A stretch of DNA of 6,746 bases from SUG2458 sp051872335 (GTDB lineage: Bacteria > Bacillota_I > Bacilli_A > RFN20 > CAG-826). Below the pieces are notes generated by a model. That model did no database searches. It was not told the origin of the DNA and saw only the letters and a program-made list of their open reading frames with translations. Below, piece by piece: positions 6,689 through 6,746 of this stretch. The position numbers and the translations under genes are program-made. The stretch covers positions 1 to 6,746 of the forward strand of contig JBJEDT010000038.1 in assembly GCA_051872335.1 (NCBI GenBank), given 5' to 3'. The first letter of the stretch is position 1; each line of letters starts with the position of its first letter.

Positions 6689-6732
6689 TTAATTGAGGCT
6701 ACCCCCATTTATTGGAGTGTGTGTTCAATTAA
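6689..6732. repeat. Inverted-repeat segment resembling an IS3-family terminal repeat
   Basis: Eight-base arms TTAATTGA (6689-6696) and TCAATTAA (6725-6732) enclose 28 bases, with a smaller inner pairing (ACCCC at 6701-6705 with GGAGT at 6714-6718). Reading rightward from 6694, TGAGGCTACCCCCATT followed by TATTGGA has the TGA...ACCCCCA...TTGGA pattern of many IS3-family terminal inverted repeats, known to me from general knowledge and not from a search. It contains a run of C and a GTGTGTGT tract unlike the surrounding A/T-rich DNA. No transposase is visible, only 14 bases remain to the edge, and a leader or attenuator structure is the alternative. Confidence 0.35.
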
Positions 6733-6746
6733 GTAACACCATTATA

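Noticed and set aside
6689..6732. PyrR-binding loop or known pyrimidine riboswitch upstream of upp
   Set aside because: I could not find the conserved PyrR anti-antiterminator loop pattern in the leftward strand, so no such call is made.

Overview
The window is very AT-rich and uses the standard bacterial stop code. Tryptophan is TGG in every gene where it was checked, and TGA ends the gene at 2019-2825. Strong GGAGG-type ribosome binding sites stand before every gene. Together with a Bacillus-like uracil phosphoribosyltransferase and a pyrophosphate-type phosphofructokinase, this suggests a low-GC Bacillota or Erysipelotrichia-like bacterium, or a mollicute relative such as the Acholeplasma group that keeps TGA as stop. 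It argues against Mycoplasma or Spiroplasma, which read TGA as Trp. No marker gene here fixes the taxon.

Layout, left to right. Bases 1-147 are an edge segment with no recognised gene. A leftward two-gene unit (2825 to 148) follows. Its first gene is a 268-residue protein that looks like the N-terminal half of an acyl/aminoacyl-adenylate-forming (ANL) enzyme with a wrecked nucleotide loop. It overlaps by four bases an ABC-F ribosome-associated ATPase (YdiF-like). A short AT-rich divergent promoter region (2826-2932) leads rightward to a PPi-type phosphofructokinase (2933-4147). That gene converges on a leftward Na+/phosphate symporter-PhoU fusion (4180-5844), and the two share one hairpin terminator between their stop codons. 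Leftward upp (5954-6580) lies upstream of the transporter. Beyond it are a strong leftward terminator (6657-6685) and, at the right edge, a short segment resembling the end of an IS3-family insertion sequence.

Two starts are corrected by ribosome binding sites. The transporter starts at 5844 rather than 5901, and upp starts at 6580 rather than 6604. In both cases the longer frame begins with TTG and translates through the Shine-Dalgarno sequence.

Most of the window is ordinary housekeeping. The item most worth a second look is the degenerate half-length ANL-like protein translationally coupled to an ABC-F ATPase. A weaker, inferential theme is that upp makes PPi, the PPi-phosphofructokinase consumes PPi and releases Pi, and the neighbouring transporter moves Pi. 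I see no CRISPR array, tRNA, rRNA, toxin-antitoxin pair or obvious defence system.
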